From NCBI RefSeq assembly GCF_007833275.1, contig NZ_CP042241.1, forward strand, positions 2,046,001 to 2,110,000: 64,000 nucleotides of DNA, read 5' to 3'. Each line of letters opens with the position of its first letter. Position 1 is the first letter of the stretch. Under the pieces are notes generated by a model. It saw only the letters and a program-made list of their open reading frames with translations, searched no databases and was not told the origin of the DNA. This DNA comes from Salarchaeum sp. JOR-1. Lineage in GTDB: Archaea; Halobacteriota; Halobacteria; Halobacteriales; Halobacteriaceae. Shown piece after piece: positions 50,233-58,552 of the stretch. The position numbers were made by a program, and so were the translations under genes.

Positions 50233-51494
50233 GCGTCCACCTCCGCCAGGAAGGCCGCGGCACGCGCGGCCGGGTCGTCGTCGGCGGGGCGGAACGCGGT
50301 CGCTTCGAGGTTCGCGCCGTACTCGTCCACGGAGAGGTGGCCGCGAACGACGTACTCGCCGCCGACGAGTTCCGCTCGGATGGTGTCAGCGACGACTTCC
50401 TGATCCATCGCGTCGCGCGCCTGCTCGCGGGCGTCCTCGATACCGCCGCCGTACACCTGCTCGGTGAGGTCGCTGCCGAGAATCGCGGTGACGGTGGCGG
50501 TGCCGTCGTCGAGAATGGCCTTCACGCGGAGGTCGTCCTCGCCGTCGACTTCGCCGTGCTGGCGGCACTGGCCCTTCTGGGTGACGCGCCCGCACTCGGG
50601 ACAGCGCTGGATGAGGCCGCTCCCGTCCCGGACTTCGAGGACGTTCCCCTGGAGTTCCACGTCGTACGCGCCGCCGCGACCGACGGCGTCCCGAATCTCC
50701 ATCCGGGCCGGACCACCGAGTTCGATGGGATCGGAGAGTTCGGTGACGGTGGAGAACTCGGAGACGTTCACGGAGGGGACGCCGCGGAACTCCCGGACGT
50801 ACACGTCCTCGATGCGGACGGACGCGCCCTCCCTGAGTTCGGCGTGCGGGTTCCAGTCCGTGAACGGGAGGCGCGCGGACTCGTCGCCGACGACGCCGGA
50901 GAGGATTTCGGTCTCACCGTCCCGGCCGTCGATAGTTCGCGTCTCGACCTCCACGACCTGGACTTCGACGTTCCGGCCGCGGTCGCCCGCACGCAGTTCC
51001 GCGAGGTCGCGGTCGCCGCCGACCTCGTACGGCACGTCCAGCGCGTCGTCCGCCGCTCCGACGGTCGATGATTCTCCGAAGTTGAGTTCGGGACGTCCCT
51101 CGTACTCGCGGACGCTCGCGTTCCCGATAGTGACGGTCTTCCCGGGTTCGAGGTCGAACTCCTCCCACGCGGTGTAGGAGATCTTCCCGGATTCGTCGGC
51201 GAGTTCTCCCTCCAGAATCGTGTGGTCGTCGCCCTGGTAGCGGATCGAGCGCGTGCCGACGGTGAGCACGACGGCGGTGACGGTGACGCTTCCACTGTCC
51301 GTGTCGATATCGGCGATGTCCGCGGCGGACGGCCCGGTGTTCCCGCCACCGTCGCCGTACTTGCGTCGGAGGCTCTGCTTGGCCTCCTCGATGGGAACGC
51401 TGTACTCGACTAGGTTTTCGAGTCCTTCCTTGACCTCCTGTTTGTCAACGCCGAGGTCGGAGGCGAGATCCTCAGCATGGTCGTCGAGGTTCAT
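50229..51494 (-). CDS. rpa: Replication protein A (single-stranded DNA-binding, RPA1-like)
   Basis: A 421-residue ssDNA-binding protein. After an N-terminal helical segment (about residues 1-45) there are three OB folds (about 60-155, 165-265, 275-390), the last containing a zinc finger CPECGRVTQKGQCRQHG. It protects ssDNA in replication and repair. ATG at 51494 (MNLDDHAEDL) is supported by a TATA-like box at 51519-51526, 28 nt upstream. Heads the rpa / rpap / phosphoesterase operon. Confidence 0.93.
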   Translation of the reverse strand: MNLDDHAEDLASDLGVDKQEVKEGLENLVEYSVPIEEAKQSLRRKYGDGGGNTGPSAADIADIDTDSGSVTVTAVVLTVGTRSIRYQGDDHTILEGELADESGKISYTAWEEFDLEPGKTVTIGNASVREYEGRPELNFGESSTVGAADDALDVPYEVGGDRDLAELRAGDRGRNVEVQVVEVETRTIDGRDGETEILSGVVGDESARLPFTDWNPHAELREGASVRIEDVYVREFRGVPSVNVSEFSTVTELSDPIELGGPARMEIRDAVGRGGAYDVELQGNVLEVRDGSGLIQRCPECGRVTQKGQCRQHGEVDGEDDLRVKAILDDGTATVTAILGSDLTEQVYGGGIEDAREQARDAMDQEVVADTIRAELVGGEYVVRGHLSVDEYGANLEATAFRPADDDPAARAAAFLAEVDA

Positions 51495-51518
51495 CACTCG
51501 ACGGTTCGGACGGCGCGG

Positions 51519-51526
51519 ATAAAAAG
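51519..51526 (-). promoter_or_regulatory. TATA-like box of the rpa operon
   Basis: Minus-strand CTTTTTAT, centred about 28 nt before the rpa ATG; leaderless start expected. It lies in the 81-bp divergent region shared with the ArfC-like gene. Confidence 0.55.
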
Positions 51527-51575
51527 CGTTCGCGGACCGAAATCCGTTTCTCCCATCCTCCGAAACTCCAGAGCC

Positions 51576-52256
51576 ATGCACGTCCGCGTGAACGCCGCGA
51601 CGAGCGTCGACGGGAAACTCTCCACGCGAGAGCGCACGCAGTTCGCGATAAGCGGCGCGGAGGACTTCGCGCGCGTGGACGAACTCCGCGCCGACTTCGA
51701 CGCGGTGATGGTCGGCGTCGGCACCGTCCTCGCGGACGACCCCTCGCTCACCCTGAAGGACGCCGCCCTCGCGACCGCCCGGGAGAGCCGGGGGGAATCC
51801 CCGCAGCCGGCGCGCGTCGTCGCCGACTCGCAGGCGCGCACGCCGACGGACGCGAGCGTCCTCGGCCCGGACGCCGACACGTACGTCCTCGTCTCCGAGA
51901 ACGCCCAACAGTCCCGGGTTCGGGAACTGGAGCGGGCGGGCGCGCACTGCGTCGTCGCCGGGAACGAGCGCGTCGCCCTCCCCGACGCGCTCGCGAAACT
52001 GGAAGCCGACGGCGTGGAGCGCGTGATGGTCGAGGGCGGCGGCGAACTCCTCTTCTCCCTGTTCGCGGACGACCTCGTGGACGCCCTCTCAGTCTTCGTC
52101 GGGTCGATGGTCGTCGGCGGACGGGACGCCCCCACACTCGTCGACGGGGACGGCTTCACCGACGACTTCCCCCGACTCTCCCTCACGGACGCGGACCGAC
52201 TGGACGACGGCGTCCTCCTCACCTACGACGTGCTCGGACGGGACGGCGGAGACTAG
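51576..52256 (+). CDS. arfC: 2,5-diamino-6-(ribosylamino)-pyrimidinone 5'-phosphate reductase (ArfC/RibD reductase-like)
   Basis: A 226-residue NADPH-dependent reductase of the RibD C-terminal (DHFR-like) fold, third step of archaeal riboflavin synthesis. The N-terminal MHVRVNAATSVDGKL, FDAVMVGVGTVLADDPSL and VMVEGGGELLFSLF are characteristic. No deaminase domain is fused, as expected for archaeal enzymes. Divergent from rpa. Confidence 0.9.
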   Translation: MHVRVNAATSVDGKLSTRERTQFAISGAEDFARVDELRADFDAVMVGVGTVLADDPSLTLKDAALATARESRGESPQPARVVADSQARTPTDASVLGPDADTYVLVSENAQQSRVRELERAGAHCVVAGNERVALPDALAKLEADGVERVMVEGGGELLFSLFADDLVDALSVFVGSMVVGGRDAPTLVDGDGFTDDFPRLSLTDADRLDDGVLLTYDVLGRDGGD

Positions 52257-52295
52257 CCTGTACGCCTTTCACGGAGCGCCACCTATAGCAAGCAA

Positions 52296-53045
52296 ATGGA
52301 CGAACGCGTGACGCTTCGCGTCGACCCGCATGTTCACTCGGACGGGTCGTACGACGGGCACGAACCCGTGAAACTCCTGCTGGAACACGCGAGCGACATC
52401 GGCCTGGACGCCATCGTCGTCACCGACCACGACGCCATCGAGGAGTCCCTGCGGGCCGCGCGCCTCGCCCCCGAGTACGGCCTCGTCGGGGTTCCGGGCG
52501 TGGAGGTGTCGACCCGCCACGGCCACCTGCTCGCCATCGGCGTCACCGAGCGCCCGCCGAAGGGCGAGTCGTTCGCGGACACCGTCGCCGCCGTCCGCGA
52601 CCTCGGCGGCGCAGCCATCGTCCCGCATCCCTTTCAGCGAAGTCGACACGGCGTCCGGAAGCGCTATCTCGACGACACCGAGGTGGAAGCCGTCGAGGTC
52701 TACAACTCGATGCTGTTCACGGGGTTCCGGAACCGCCGCGCGCGCCGGTACGCGCGCAACCGCGAGTATCCCGGAATCGGGTCGAGCGACGCCCACCACG
52801 TGATGAACGTCGGACGCGCGTACACTGAACTCGACGTGAACGCATCCTCGAAGGCCGAAGTCAGGGCGAGTGACGTCGTGGACGCCATCCGCGAGGGGTC
52901 GACGGGCGTTCGCGGCCGCCGAACCCCGATTCACCGGAGTGCCCGCCAGTACGCGATGGGGGCCGTTAAGAAAGGACTGTTCGAGGTCACGTCGCGCACG
53001 CCGCTCGTGCCGACGGTGCCGTCGTCGTACGCCCAGCAGTTCTAG
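52296..53045 (+). CDS. PHP domain phosphoesterase
   Basis: A 249-residue PHP-domain protein with the four family motifs: DPHVHSDGSYDG, VVTDHDAIEE, IVPHPFQRS and GSSDAHHVMNVGRA. These bind a trinuclear metal centre. Related haloarchaeal proteins are annotated as putative metal-dependent phosphoesterases; 3',5'-nucleoside bisphosphate phosphatase-like activity is possible. Its stop overlaps the next gene tail to tail by 4 bp. Confidence 0.88.
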   Translation: MDERVTLRVDPHVHSDGSYDGHEPVKLLLEHASDIGLDAIVVTDHDAIEESLRAARLAPEYGLVGVPGVEVSTRHGHLLAIGVTERPPKGESFADTVAAVRDLGGAAIVPHPFQRSRHGVRKRYLDDTEVEAVEVYNSMLFTGFRNRRARRYARNREYPGIGSSDAHHVMNVGRAYTELDVNASSKAEVRASDVVDAIREGSTGVRGRRTPIHRSARQYAMGAVKKGLFEVTSRTPLVPTVPSSYAQQF

Positions 53046-53323
53046 TGCTGGTGGCCGGTCGCCTCGCCGTACGTCATGCCGAAGCGGTCTTCGAACGCGT
53101 CGAGCATCTCGGACTCCAGGGACTGGATTTCGTCGCTCGGTTCGTCGTCGGAGTGGTGGGCGATAGCGTGCGCGCGGGACGTGAACGCCATCACGGCGAT
53201 GTCGCCCACGACCTGCGCGGAGGACTCGTCTTCCTCCTCGCTCAGGAGGTCGATGAGACCGGCGGGGAGTTCGACGTCGTCGCTACCGTCAGGACCCTCG
53301 ATGGTGAAGGAAACGGAATCCAT
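53042..53323 (-). CDS. Small acidic haloarchaeal protein of unknown function
   Basis: A 93-residue acidic protein (MDSVSFTIEGPDGSDDVELP start) with a predicted helical middle (VVGDIAVMAFTSRAHAIAHH) and a C-terminal His pair. I recognise it as a haloarchaeal conserved type but not its function. It follows another small gene on the same strand by 22 bp. Confidence 0.7.
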   Translation of the reverse strand: MDSVSFTIEGPDGSDDVELPAGLIDLLSEEEDESSAQVVGDIAVMAFTSRAHAIAHHSDDEPSDEIQSLESEMLDAFEDRFGMTYGEATGHQH

Positions 53324-53345
53324 ACCCCATCGAGTACGTCCAGTA

Positions 53346-53564
53346 CTACGAGTCCTGCGGTTCGCGGAAGCGTTGGACGGGGCCGCGGTCGAACTCGTCG
53401 TACCGGCCGCACGCCTTCAGGAGGCGGATGGTGCGCACGCGGTCGACGCGCGCTGCCTGCTGGAGGTCGAGAATCGTCTCCGCATCGTCCACCATGTCGT
53501 GGAACTCCGCGAGCGTGAAGGCGTCACTCCGCCGAATGAGGTCGCGGGGGTCGGCGGACGTCAT
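53346..53564 (-). CDS. Small helical protein of unknown function
   Basis: A 72-residue helical protein. The stretch DLQQAARVDRVRTIRLLKAC resembles a helix-turn-helix or adaptor fragment, preceded by FTLAEFHDMVDDAETI. No membrane segment or cofactor motif. Likely in one transcript with the next minus-strand gene and possibly with the upstream thioredoxin reductase gene (45 bp gap). Confidence 0.65.
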   Translation of the reverse strand: MTSADPRDLIRRSDAFTLAEFHDMVDDAETILDLQQAARVDRVRTIRLLKACGRYDEFDRGPVQRFREPQDS

Positions 53565-53609
53565 TGATGAATCGCAACGAACCGAAGGAAAATAAACAGT
53601 TCGGTGACG

Positions 53610-54935
53610 TTAATCGTCCGCGGGCGCTTCGCCGCTCGCGAGCTCGGATTCGGCGAGGTCGGCCTCGGTTTCGAGCCATGCGTCGCAGTCGAGCGCGGCC
53701 TTACAGCCCATTCCGGCCGCGGTGACGGCCTGCTGGTAGTGGTGGTCAACCACGTCGCCCGCGCCGAACAGACCGGGGACGCCGGTCGCGGTCTGCCCGC
53801 CGCCCGCGCCGCCCTGCGTGACGATGTAGCCCTCGTCGTCGAGCTCCACATCGGTTCCCTCGAGGTAGTCCGTGTTCGGCGTGTGGCCGATGGCGACGAA
53901 GAACGCGCCCACGTCGAGGTCGAACGACTCCGTCTCGGCGTCGTCGAGTTTCTCCGAGGGATGGCCGGCGGGGTTCCGTACGAGGCTCACGGACTCCACG
54001 CCGTCCTCGGGCGACCCGTGGATTTCCGTGGCTTCCGTGTTCCAGAGGACTTCCATGTCGCCGTTCTCCACGTGTTCCTCGATGCGTTCCTGCCAGTAGT
54101 CCTCCGCGCGGAGCTCCTCGCGGCGGTGGACGAGATACACCGTGTCCGCGAATTTCGTGAGGAACGCCGCTTCCTCTGCCGCGGCGTCGCCGCCGCCGAC
54201 GACGACCATGTCCTCCCCGCGGAAGAACGCGCCGTCGCACGTCGCGCACGTCGAGACGCCGTACCCCATCAGTTCGTCCTCGCCCGGGATGCCGAGCGTC
54301 CGCGCGCTCGCGCCCGACGCCGCGATGACCGCGTCCGCGGTGTACACGTCGCCGTTCGCGAGTTCGACGCGGAACGGTCGCTCGTCGTCGGTAACGTCCT
54401 CGACGACGCCGTGCTCCAGTTCCGCGCCGAAGCGCTGCGCCTGTTCTTTCATGTTGTTGATGAGGTCGGGGCCCGAGATGCCCTCCGGGAACCCCGGATA
54501 GTTCTCCACCTCGGTCGTGAGCGTGAGCTGGCCGCCCGGCTCGTCGCCCTCGAACAGGAGCGGGTCGTTGTTCGAGCGCGCCGCGTAGATGGCCGCCGTC
54601 AGCGCTGCGATTCCGGTACCGGTGATGATGAGTTTCCGGTGTTCCTCCACCGCCTCGACCGCGTCGTCCGTGAGGCCGAGTTTCTCGTCGAGTTCGCCGG
54701 TCTGGTCGAGTTCGTGCGTGTCGTCCCAGCCGCCGATGAGTTCGTCGTCGATGAACACCTCGGGAGCGGTCTCGCGGCCGTTCGCGCGCTCTTTCATCTC
54801 CGCGAACCGCTCGGGGTCGCCGGTGACGTTGTACGTCTCGTACTCGATGCCCTTCTCGTCGAAGAGGTCCATCGCCTTCTCGCAATAGGGACACACCGAC
54901 TTGGTGTATATCTCCACGTGGGGCTGCTCGCTCAT
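53610..54935 (-). CDS. Glutaredoxin-thioredoxin reductase fusion
   Basis: A 441-residue fusion. Residues 1-about 85 are a glutaredoxin with active site CPYC (Cys15, Cys18) and the GSH-fold segment TAPEVFIDDELIGGWDD. Residues about 100-425 are a complete low-molecular-weight thioredoxin reductase with FAD motif ITGTGIAALTAAIYAAR, redox pair CATC (Cys230, Cys233), NADPH motif VVVGGGDAAAEEAAFL and second FAD motif GLFGAGDVVDHHYQQAV. The FAD loop has TGIAAL where GSGPAGL is usual. The built-in glutaredoxin is probably its own substrate or relay. Confidence 0.93.
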   Translation of the reverse strand: MSEQPHVEIYTKSVCPYCEKAMDLFDEKGIEYETYNVTGDPERFAEMKERANGRETAPEVFIDDELIGGWDDTHELDQTGELDEKLGLTDDAVEAVEEHRKLIITGTGIAALTAAIYAARSNNDPLLFEGDEPGGQLTLTTEVENYPGFPEGISGPDLINNMKEQAQRFGAELEHGVVEDVTDDERPFRVELANGDVYTADAVIAASGASARTLGIPGEDELMGYGVSTCATCDGAFFRGEDMVVVGGGDAAAEEAAFLTKFADTVYLVHRREELRAEDYWQERIEEHVENGDMEVLWNTEATEIHGSPEDGVESVSLVRNPAGHPSEKLDDAETESFDLDVGAFFVAIGHTPNTDYLEGTDVELDDEGYIVTQGGAGGGQTATGVPGLFGAGDVVDHHYQQAVTAAGMGCKAALDCDAWLETEADLAESELASGEAPADD

Positions 54936-55032
54936 GCCCCGAATTCGGAACCGTAGAAGTATGTAGGTTGCGCTGGCGCGGAGTCCCGCCGCCAGTCGAA
55001 GCGCTTACCCGCCCGACTCGCTCCCTCTCGGT

Positions 55033-55317
55033 ATGCCCGCAGACCTCGAAGAGAAGACGGATCGGTACGAGCGACTGCTCGCGGAGGCGCTCGATGCGGC
55101 GGCGGTCGCGCCGCCCCCGGACACGCCGCTCGGGGAGGCCGCGCTGGAGTTCGAGGAGATGGCGCAGTCCTACCTGGAGGACGGCCGGCACTTCCGCGAG
55201 CAGGACGACCTCGTGAACGCGCTCGCGTCGTTCTCGTACGGCCACGGCTGGATGGACGCCGGCGCGCGAATCGGCGTGTTCGACGTACCCACCGACGGCC
55301 ACCTGTTCACGCAGTGA
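55033..55317 (+). CDS. DUF357 family protein
   Basis: A 94-residue helical protein of the archaeal DUF357 family: KTDRYERLLAEALDAA, then MAQSYLEDGRHFREQDDLVN and ASFSYGHGWMDAGARIG, the most conserved part. Function unknown; the fold resembles small helical bundles. ATG at 55033 follows a purine-poor gap with a weak promoter. Divergent from the Grx-TrxR gene. Confidence 0.87.
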   Translation: MPADLEEKTDRYERLLAEALDAAAVAPPPDTPLGEAALEFEEMAQSYLEDGRHFREQDDLVNALASFSYGHGWMDAGARIGVFDVPTDGHLFTQ

Positions 55318-55360
55318 CAGCGCCGGGGTTTTACGGTGTCGCGGCGCGTCCCTCTGGGTG

Positions 55361-55639
55361 ATGGAGGCCGCGCTCTGGTACGTGCTCACCGGGACTCGCG
55401 GCGGCCCGAACCGCGCGCGACTGCTGCGCGCGGTGGACGACCGCCCCCGGAACGCGAACCAGCTCGCCGACGACTTAGACCTCGACTACAAGACGGTTCG
55501 TCACCACCTCGACGTGCTCGTGGAGAACGACATCGTGCAGTCGAGCGGGGACGACTACGGCGCGGTCTACCTCCCGACCGAGCGCGCGCAGACGCACTGG
55601 GAGACGGTGGAGGACATCATCGAGGAGGTGGACGAATGA
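55361..55639 (+). CDS. Winged helix-turn-helix regulator (ArsR-like)
   Basis: A 92-residue DNA-binding protein composed almost only of a winged helix: NRARLLRAVDDRPRNANQLA (helices 1-2), LDLDYKTVRHHLDVLVEND (recognition helix), then the wing SGDDYGAVYLP. No metal-binding Cys. A GTG three bases upstream is an alternative start. Targets unknown; the neighbouring small membrane gene downstream is a candidate. Confidence 0.85.
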   Translation: MEAALWYVLTGTRGGPNRARLLRAVDDRPRNANQLADDLDLDYKTVRHHLDVLVENDIVQSSGDDYGAVYLPTERAQTHWETVEDIIEEVDE

Positions 55640-55677
55640 GAGAACCCGAACGAATCACGGCCGAATTTGGGAAAGCG

Positions 55678-55682
55678 TATAA
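55678..55682 (+). promoter_or_regulatory. TATA-like box of the small membrane gene at 55710
   Basis: TATAA within GCGTATAACC, about 30 nt before the ATG at 55710; suggests an independent leaderless transcript. Confidence 0.5.
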
Positions 55683-55709
55683 CCGTCCTCTCGTCCAACG
55701 GTGGTGTAG

Positions 55710-56012
55710 ATGACGCTCTGGGCCGATATCTCCCGGGTCGCGATGGGCGCGAACGTCCTCGCGCTGCTCGCGCTGTGCGCCGTCTGGGCGCGCAACTACC
55801 GGCAGTTCCGCTCGAAGCACACGCTCGGCCTGCTCGTGTTCGCGCTGATGCTCCTCGGGGAGAACGCGCTCGGCCTCTACTACTTCCTCGTCGACCCGAC
55901 GCTCACGGGGTGGTTCAGCGGCCTCCCGGACATCGCCGCGACCGCGTTGATGGCGCTGCGCCTCCTCGAAACGCTCGCCATCGGCTTCCTCCTCTGGGTC
56001 ACCCTCGACTAG
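55710..56012 (+). CDS. Small membrane protein of unknown function
   Basis: A 100-residue protein with three hydrophobic helices (about residues 8-25, 38-60 and 74-98) and a basic loop YRQFRSKHT. The arrangement resembles haloarchaeal small membrane proteins found beside ArsR-type regulators. No function assigned. Confidence 0.72.
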   Translation: MTLWADISRVAMGANVLALLALCAVWARNYRQFRSKHTLGLLVFALMLLGENALGLYYFLVDPTLTGWFSGLPDIAATALMALRLLETLAIGFLLWVTLD

Positions 56013-56141
56013 CGCGTTTTTATACTCGTCTCGGAGTGGTTCGTCGCGAATCGCTGAGTCCTGTCCGCTAGTCTCGGCGCTCTTCGCTGCTACTATGGGG
56101 ACTTTCCGGTCGAATTTGGGTGAGAGTTCGGAAAAGCCTCT

Positions 56142-56149
56142 TTTAAATA
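56142..56149 (+). promoter_or_regulatory. TATA box of the DUF7282 surface-protein gene
   Basis: TTTAAATA, about 23 nt before the ATG at 56168. Strong consensus. Confidence 0.6.
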
Positions 56150-56167
56150 AGGAGGGTCGTGGGGAGT

Positions 56168-58174
56168 ATGCGGGAACGCATACACGCACTGGCGATGACA
56201 GTCGTCCTGATCGGCTCGGTGCTCGCGGTCGCTCCCGGAGCGGCGGCGGGCGCGACGGCCGGCGGGGCGAGCGTCACCTTCGACGCACAGACCAGCGGTG
56301 GGTACACAGTCACCGTGGAGAACGTCACGCTCCCGGACGGCGGGTTCGTGACGATTCACGACGCCTCGGTGACCGAGGGCAACGTCCTGGGGAGCGTCGT
56401 CGGCTCCTCGACCTACCTCGAAGCCGGCACGCACGAGAGCGTCACCGTCCGGCTCGACGAACCGCTGAGCGAGGACGGGACGTACGTCGCGATGCCGCAC
56501 ATGGACACGAACGACAACCGCGTCTACGAGTTCGTCTCCGCGAACGCGAACGCGGACGGCCCGTACACGATGAGCGGGAGCGCGGTCGTCGACACGGCGA
56601 ACGTCACCGTCTCCGCGTCGGTGTCGATGAGCGACCAGCCGACCGGCGGGAACTCGGTGGTCGTTGACCGCGTCGAACTCAGCGAGGGCGGGTTCGTCGC
56701 CGTGCACGACAGCACGCTCCTCGACGGCGAAGTGACGGGGAGCGTCGTCGGTCACAGCCAGTACCTCTCCGCCGGCGTTCACGAGAACGTCCGCATCACC
56801 CTGAACGCGTCCGTGGGTAACGAGACGGTCATCGCGATGCCGCACATGGACACGAACGGCGACGAGGCCTACACGTTCGTCGAGAGCGGCGGCGAGACCG
56901 ACGGGCCGTTCCTGACGATGGACGACAGCGCGGTGCTCGACACCGCGTCCGCCACCGTCACGAGCGAAGCGATGGTGTCCGCCGAGAACCAGACGACAGG
57001 CGGCCACACCGTGACTGTCGAGTCGGTGTTCGTCCCCGCGGGCGGCTTCGTCACGATTCACGACGCCACGGTGACCGAGGGCGCGGTGTTCGACAGCGTC
57101 CGCGGGACGAGCGACTACCTCGCGCCCGGCCTCCACCGGAACGTGCAGGTGACGCTCGACGACCCGCTCGCGAACGACACAACGATCGTCGCGATGCCGC
57201 ACAAGGACACGGACGACGACATGGCGTACACGTTCGTCGAGAGTGAGGGCGCGACCGACGGCCCCTACACGAGCGACGGGAGCGCCGTCGTCGATACGGC
57301 GACCGCGACCGTGTCCGCGTCCGTGACGATGAACACCCAGGAGTCCGGCGGGCACACCGTCGTCGTCGAGTCCGTCGACCTCAGCGACGGCGGGTTCGTG
57401 ACGATTCACGACAGCAGCCTGTTCGCGGGCGACGTGTTCGGGAGCGTCGTCGGCACGAGCGACTACCTCGAAGCGGGTTACCACGAGGACGTCGAAGTGA
57501 CGCTCTCCACGCCCGCGAACGAGAGCCAGGTGCTCGTCGCGATGGCGCACCAAGACACGAACGGCGACACGACGTACTCGTTCGTCGAGAGTGAGGGCGC
57601 GACCGACGGCCCCTACACGGCGAACGGCGGCGCGGTCGTCGACACCGCGAAGGCGCTCGTGAACGCCGTCGTGGTCGCCGACGACCAGCAGACGGACGGG
57701 ACGACCGTCACCGTCGACTCCGTGACGCTCGCGAACGGCGGGTTCGTCACGATTCACGACAGCACGCTCGCGGACGGCGCGGTGCTGGAGAGCGTCGTCG
57801 GCACGAGCCAGTACCTCTCCGCCGGCACGCACGAGAACGTCACCGTCCAGCTAGACGCCGAATTGAGCGGCGAGCAGACCGTGTTCGCGATGGCGCACAA
57901 GGACACGAACGGCGACATGGCGTACTCGTTCGTCCAGAGCGAGGGCGCGACCGACGGGCCGTACGTGCAGAGCGGCATGCCGGTAATGCAGTCGCTCAGC
58001 GTCGACGCGCCCGGGCAGACCACCACGACGATGGACGAGATGACGACCACGATGGACGAGATGACGACCACGATGGACGAGACCGACGCGTCGGGTAGCA
58101 CGCCCGGGTTCGGCGTCGGCCTCGCGCTGATTGCGGTGCTCGGCGCCGCGCTCCTCGCGCTCCGCCGGGACTGA
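56168..58174 (+). CDS. Five-repeat DUF7282 surface protein with PGF-CTERM anchor
   Basis: A 668-residue exported protein. Signal peptide at residues 1-about 30 (ends near GAAAGATAGG). Five tandem units of about 117 residues follow, each with GGFVTIHD or a close variant (DNA positions near 56338, 56690, 57040, 57389, 57739) and a DGPYT segment near its end. Then comes a Thr/Met/Asp/Glu linker of three TTTMDEM units, and a C-terminal STPGFGVG tripartite tail with a hydrophobic helix and Arg-Arg: a PGF-CTERM signal for archaeosortase processing and lipid anchoring. Function unknown. Confidence 0.88.
   Translation: MRERIHALAMTVVLIGSVLAVAPGAAAGATAGGASVTFDAQTSGGYTVTVENVTLPDGGFVTIHDASVTEGNVLGSVVGSSTYLEAGTHESVTVRLDEPLSEDGTYVAMPHMDTNDNRVYEFVSANANADGPYTMSGSAVVDTANVTVSASVSMSDQPTGGNSVVVDRVELSEGGFVAVHDSTLLDGEVTGSVVGHSQYLSAGVHENVRITLNASVGNETVIAMPHMDTNGDEAYTFVESGGETDGPFLTMDDSAVLDTASATVTSEAMVSAENQTTGGHTVTVESVFVPAGGFVTIHDATVTEGAVFDSVRGTSDYLAPGLHRNVQVTLDDPLANDTTIVAMPHKDTDDDMAYTFVESEGATDGPYTSDGSAVVDTATATVSASVTMNTQESGGHTVVVESVDLSDGGFVTIHDSSLFAGDVFGSVVGTSDYLEAGYHEDVEVTLSTPANESQVLVAMAHQDTNGDTTYSFVESEGATDGPYTANGGAVVDTAKALVNAVVVADDQQTDGTTVTVDSVTLANGGFVTIHDSTLADGAVLESVVGTSQYLSAGTHENVTVQLDAELSGEQTVFAMAHKDTNGDMAYSFVQSEGATDGPYVQSGMPVMQSLSVDAPGQTTTTMDEMTTTMDEMTTTMDETDASGSTPGFGVGLALIAVLGAALLALRRD
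56326..57960 (+). repeat. Five tandem gene-internal repeats of about 350 bp
   Basis: The unit is visible both in protein and DNA: GGCGGGTTCGTGACGATTCA or a near copy recurs at roughly 350-bp spacing (near 56338, 56690, 57040, 57389, 57739). Copies 1, 4 and 5 are nearly identical in that stretch, suggesting recent exchange among units. Confidence 0.75.
58021..58084 (+). repeat. Three tandem 21-bp repeats encoding TTTMDEM
   Basis: ACGACCACGATGGACGAGAT with one more base recurs three times (first copy slightly divergent), encoding the linker before the PGF-CTERM tail. The copy number could vary between strains. Confidence 0.7.
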
Positions 58175-58176
58175 CT

Positions 58177-58323
58177 CCCGCACCGGCCACCACGATTGGT
58201 TCCGGCGCGTGGAACGTCACGAGCGAGGCCGCGCAGTCCAGCGAGCTCCCCGGGGTGACGAGTCAGATATCCGGGAGATACGGCGACCGCTTCGGCCTCG
58301 TCGGCGAGAGCTACGACGAGTAG
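58177..58323 (+). pseudogene. Possible orphan C-terminal coding fragment
   Basis: A 48-codon open stretch without a start codon but with haloarchaeal composition and a clean TAG at 58321. The last residues read LPGVTSQISGRYGDRFGLVG followed by ESYDE. It lies between the DUF7282 gene and the zinc-ribbon gene in a different frame from the former. It looks like the tail of a lost gene; family not recognised. Confidence 0.35.
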
Positions 58324-58366
58324 TCCGGCGGTAATCTTTTTCCGAACACCGCACGCATCCAGAACT

Positions 58367-58552
58367 ATGGCACACGAAGCGTACGTGCAGTTGGTCTGCC
58401 CTGAGTGCAGTAAGGACTGGGAGATGACGCCGAGCGAGCTCCCGAAGCACGACGAGAACTACAGCTGCCCCGACTGTCACGCGACCCGCCGCACGGCCGA
58501 GTTCATGCGGACGGATCGCGACCTCGAGAACCTCAAAGAACTCCAGAGTTAG
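58367..58552 (+). CDS. Small zinc-ribbon protein (DUF7836-like)
   Basis: A 61-residue protein with two CxxC pairs, LVCPECSKDWEM and YSCPDCHATRR, which together bind one zinc. The C-terminus EFMRTDRDLENLKELQ is helical. Conserved in haloarchaea as I recall; possibly a transcription- or translation-linked zinc ribbon. A TATA-like T-run (58334-58342) lies about 28 nt upstream. Its stop overlaps the aIF2-beta stop, tail to tail. Confidence 0.82.
   Translation: MAHEAYVQLVCPECSKDWEMTPSELPKHDENYSCPDCHATRRTAEFMRTDRDLENLKELQS

Noticed and set aside
56326-57960. Regular 350-bp repeats considered as a tandem array or mobile element
   Set aside because: They are in-frame protein repeats of one surface protein with signal peptide and C-terminal anchor.
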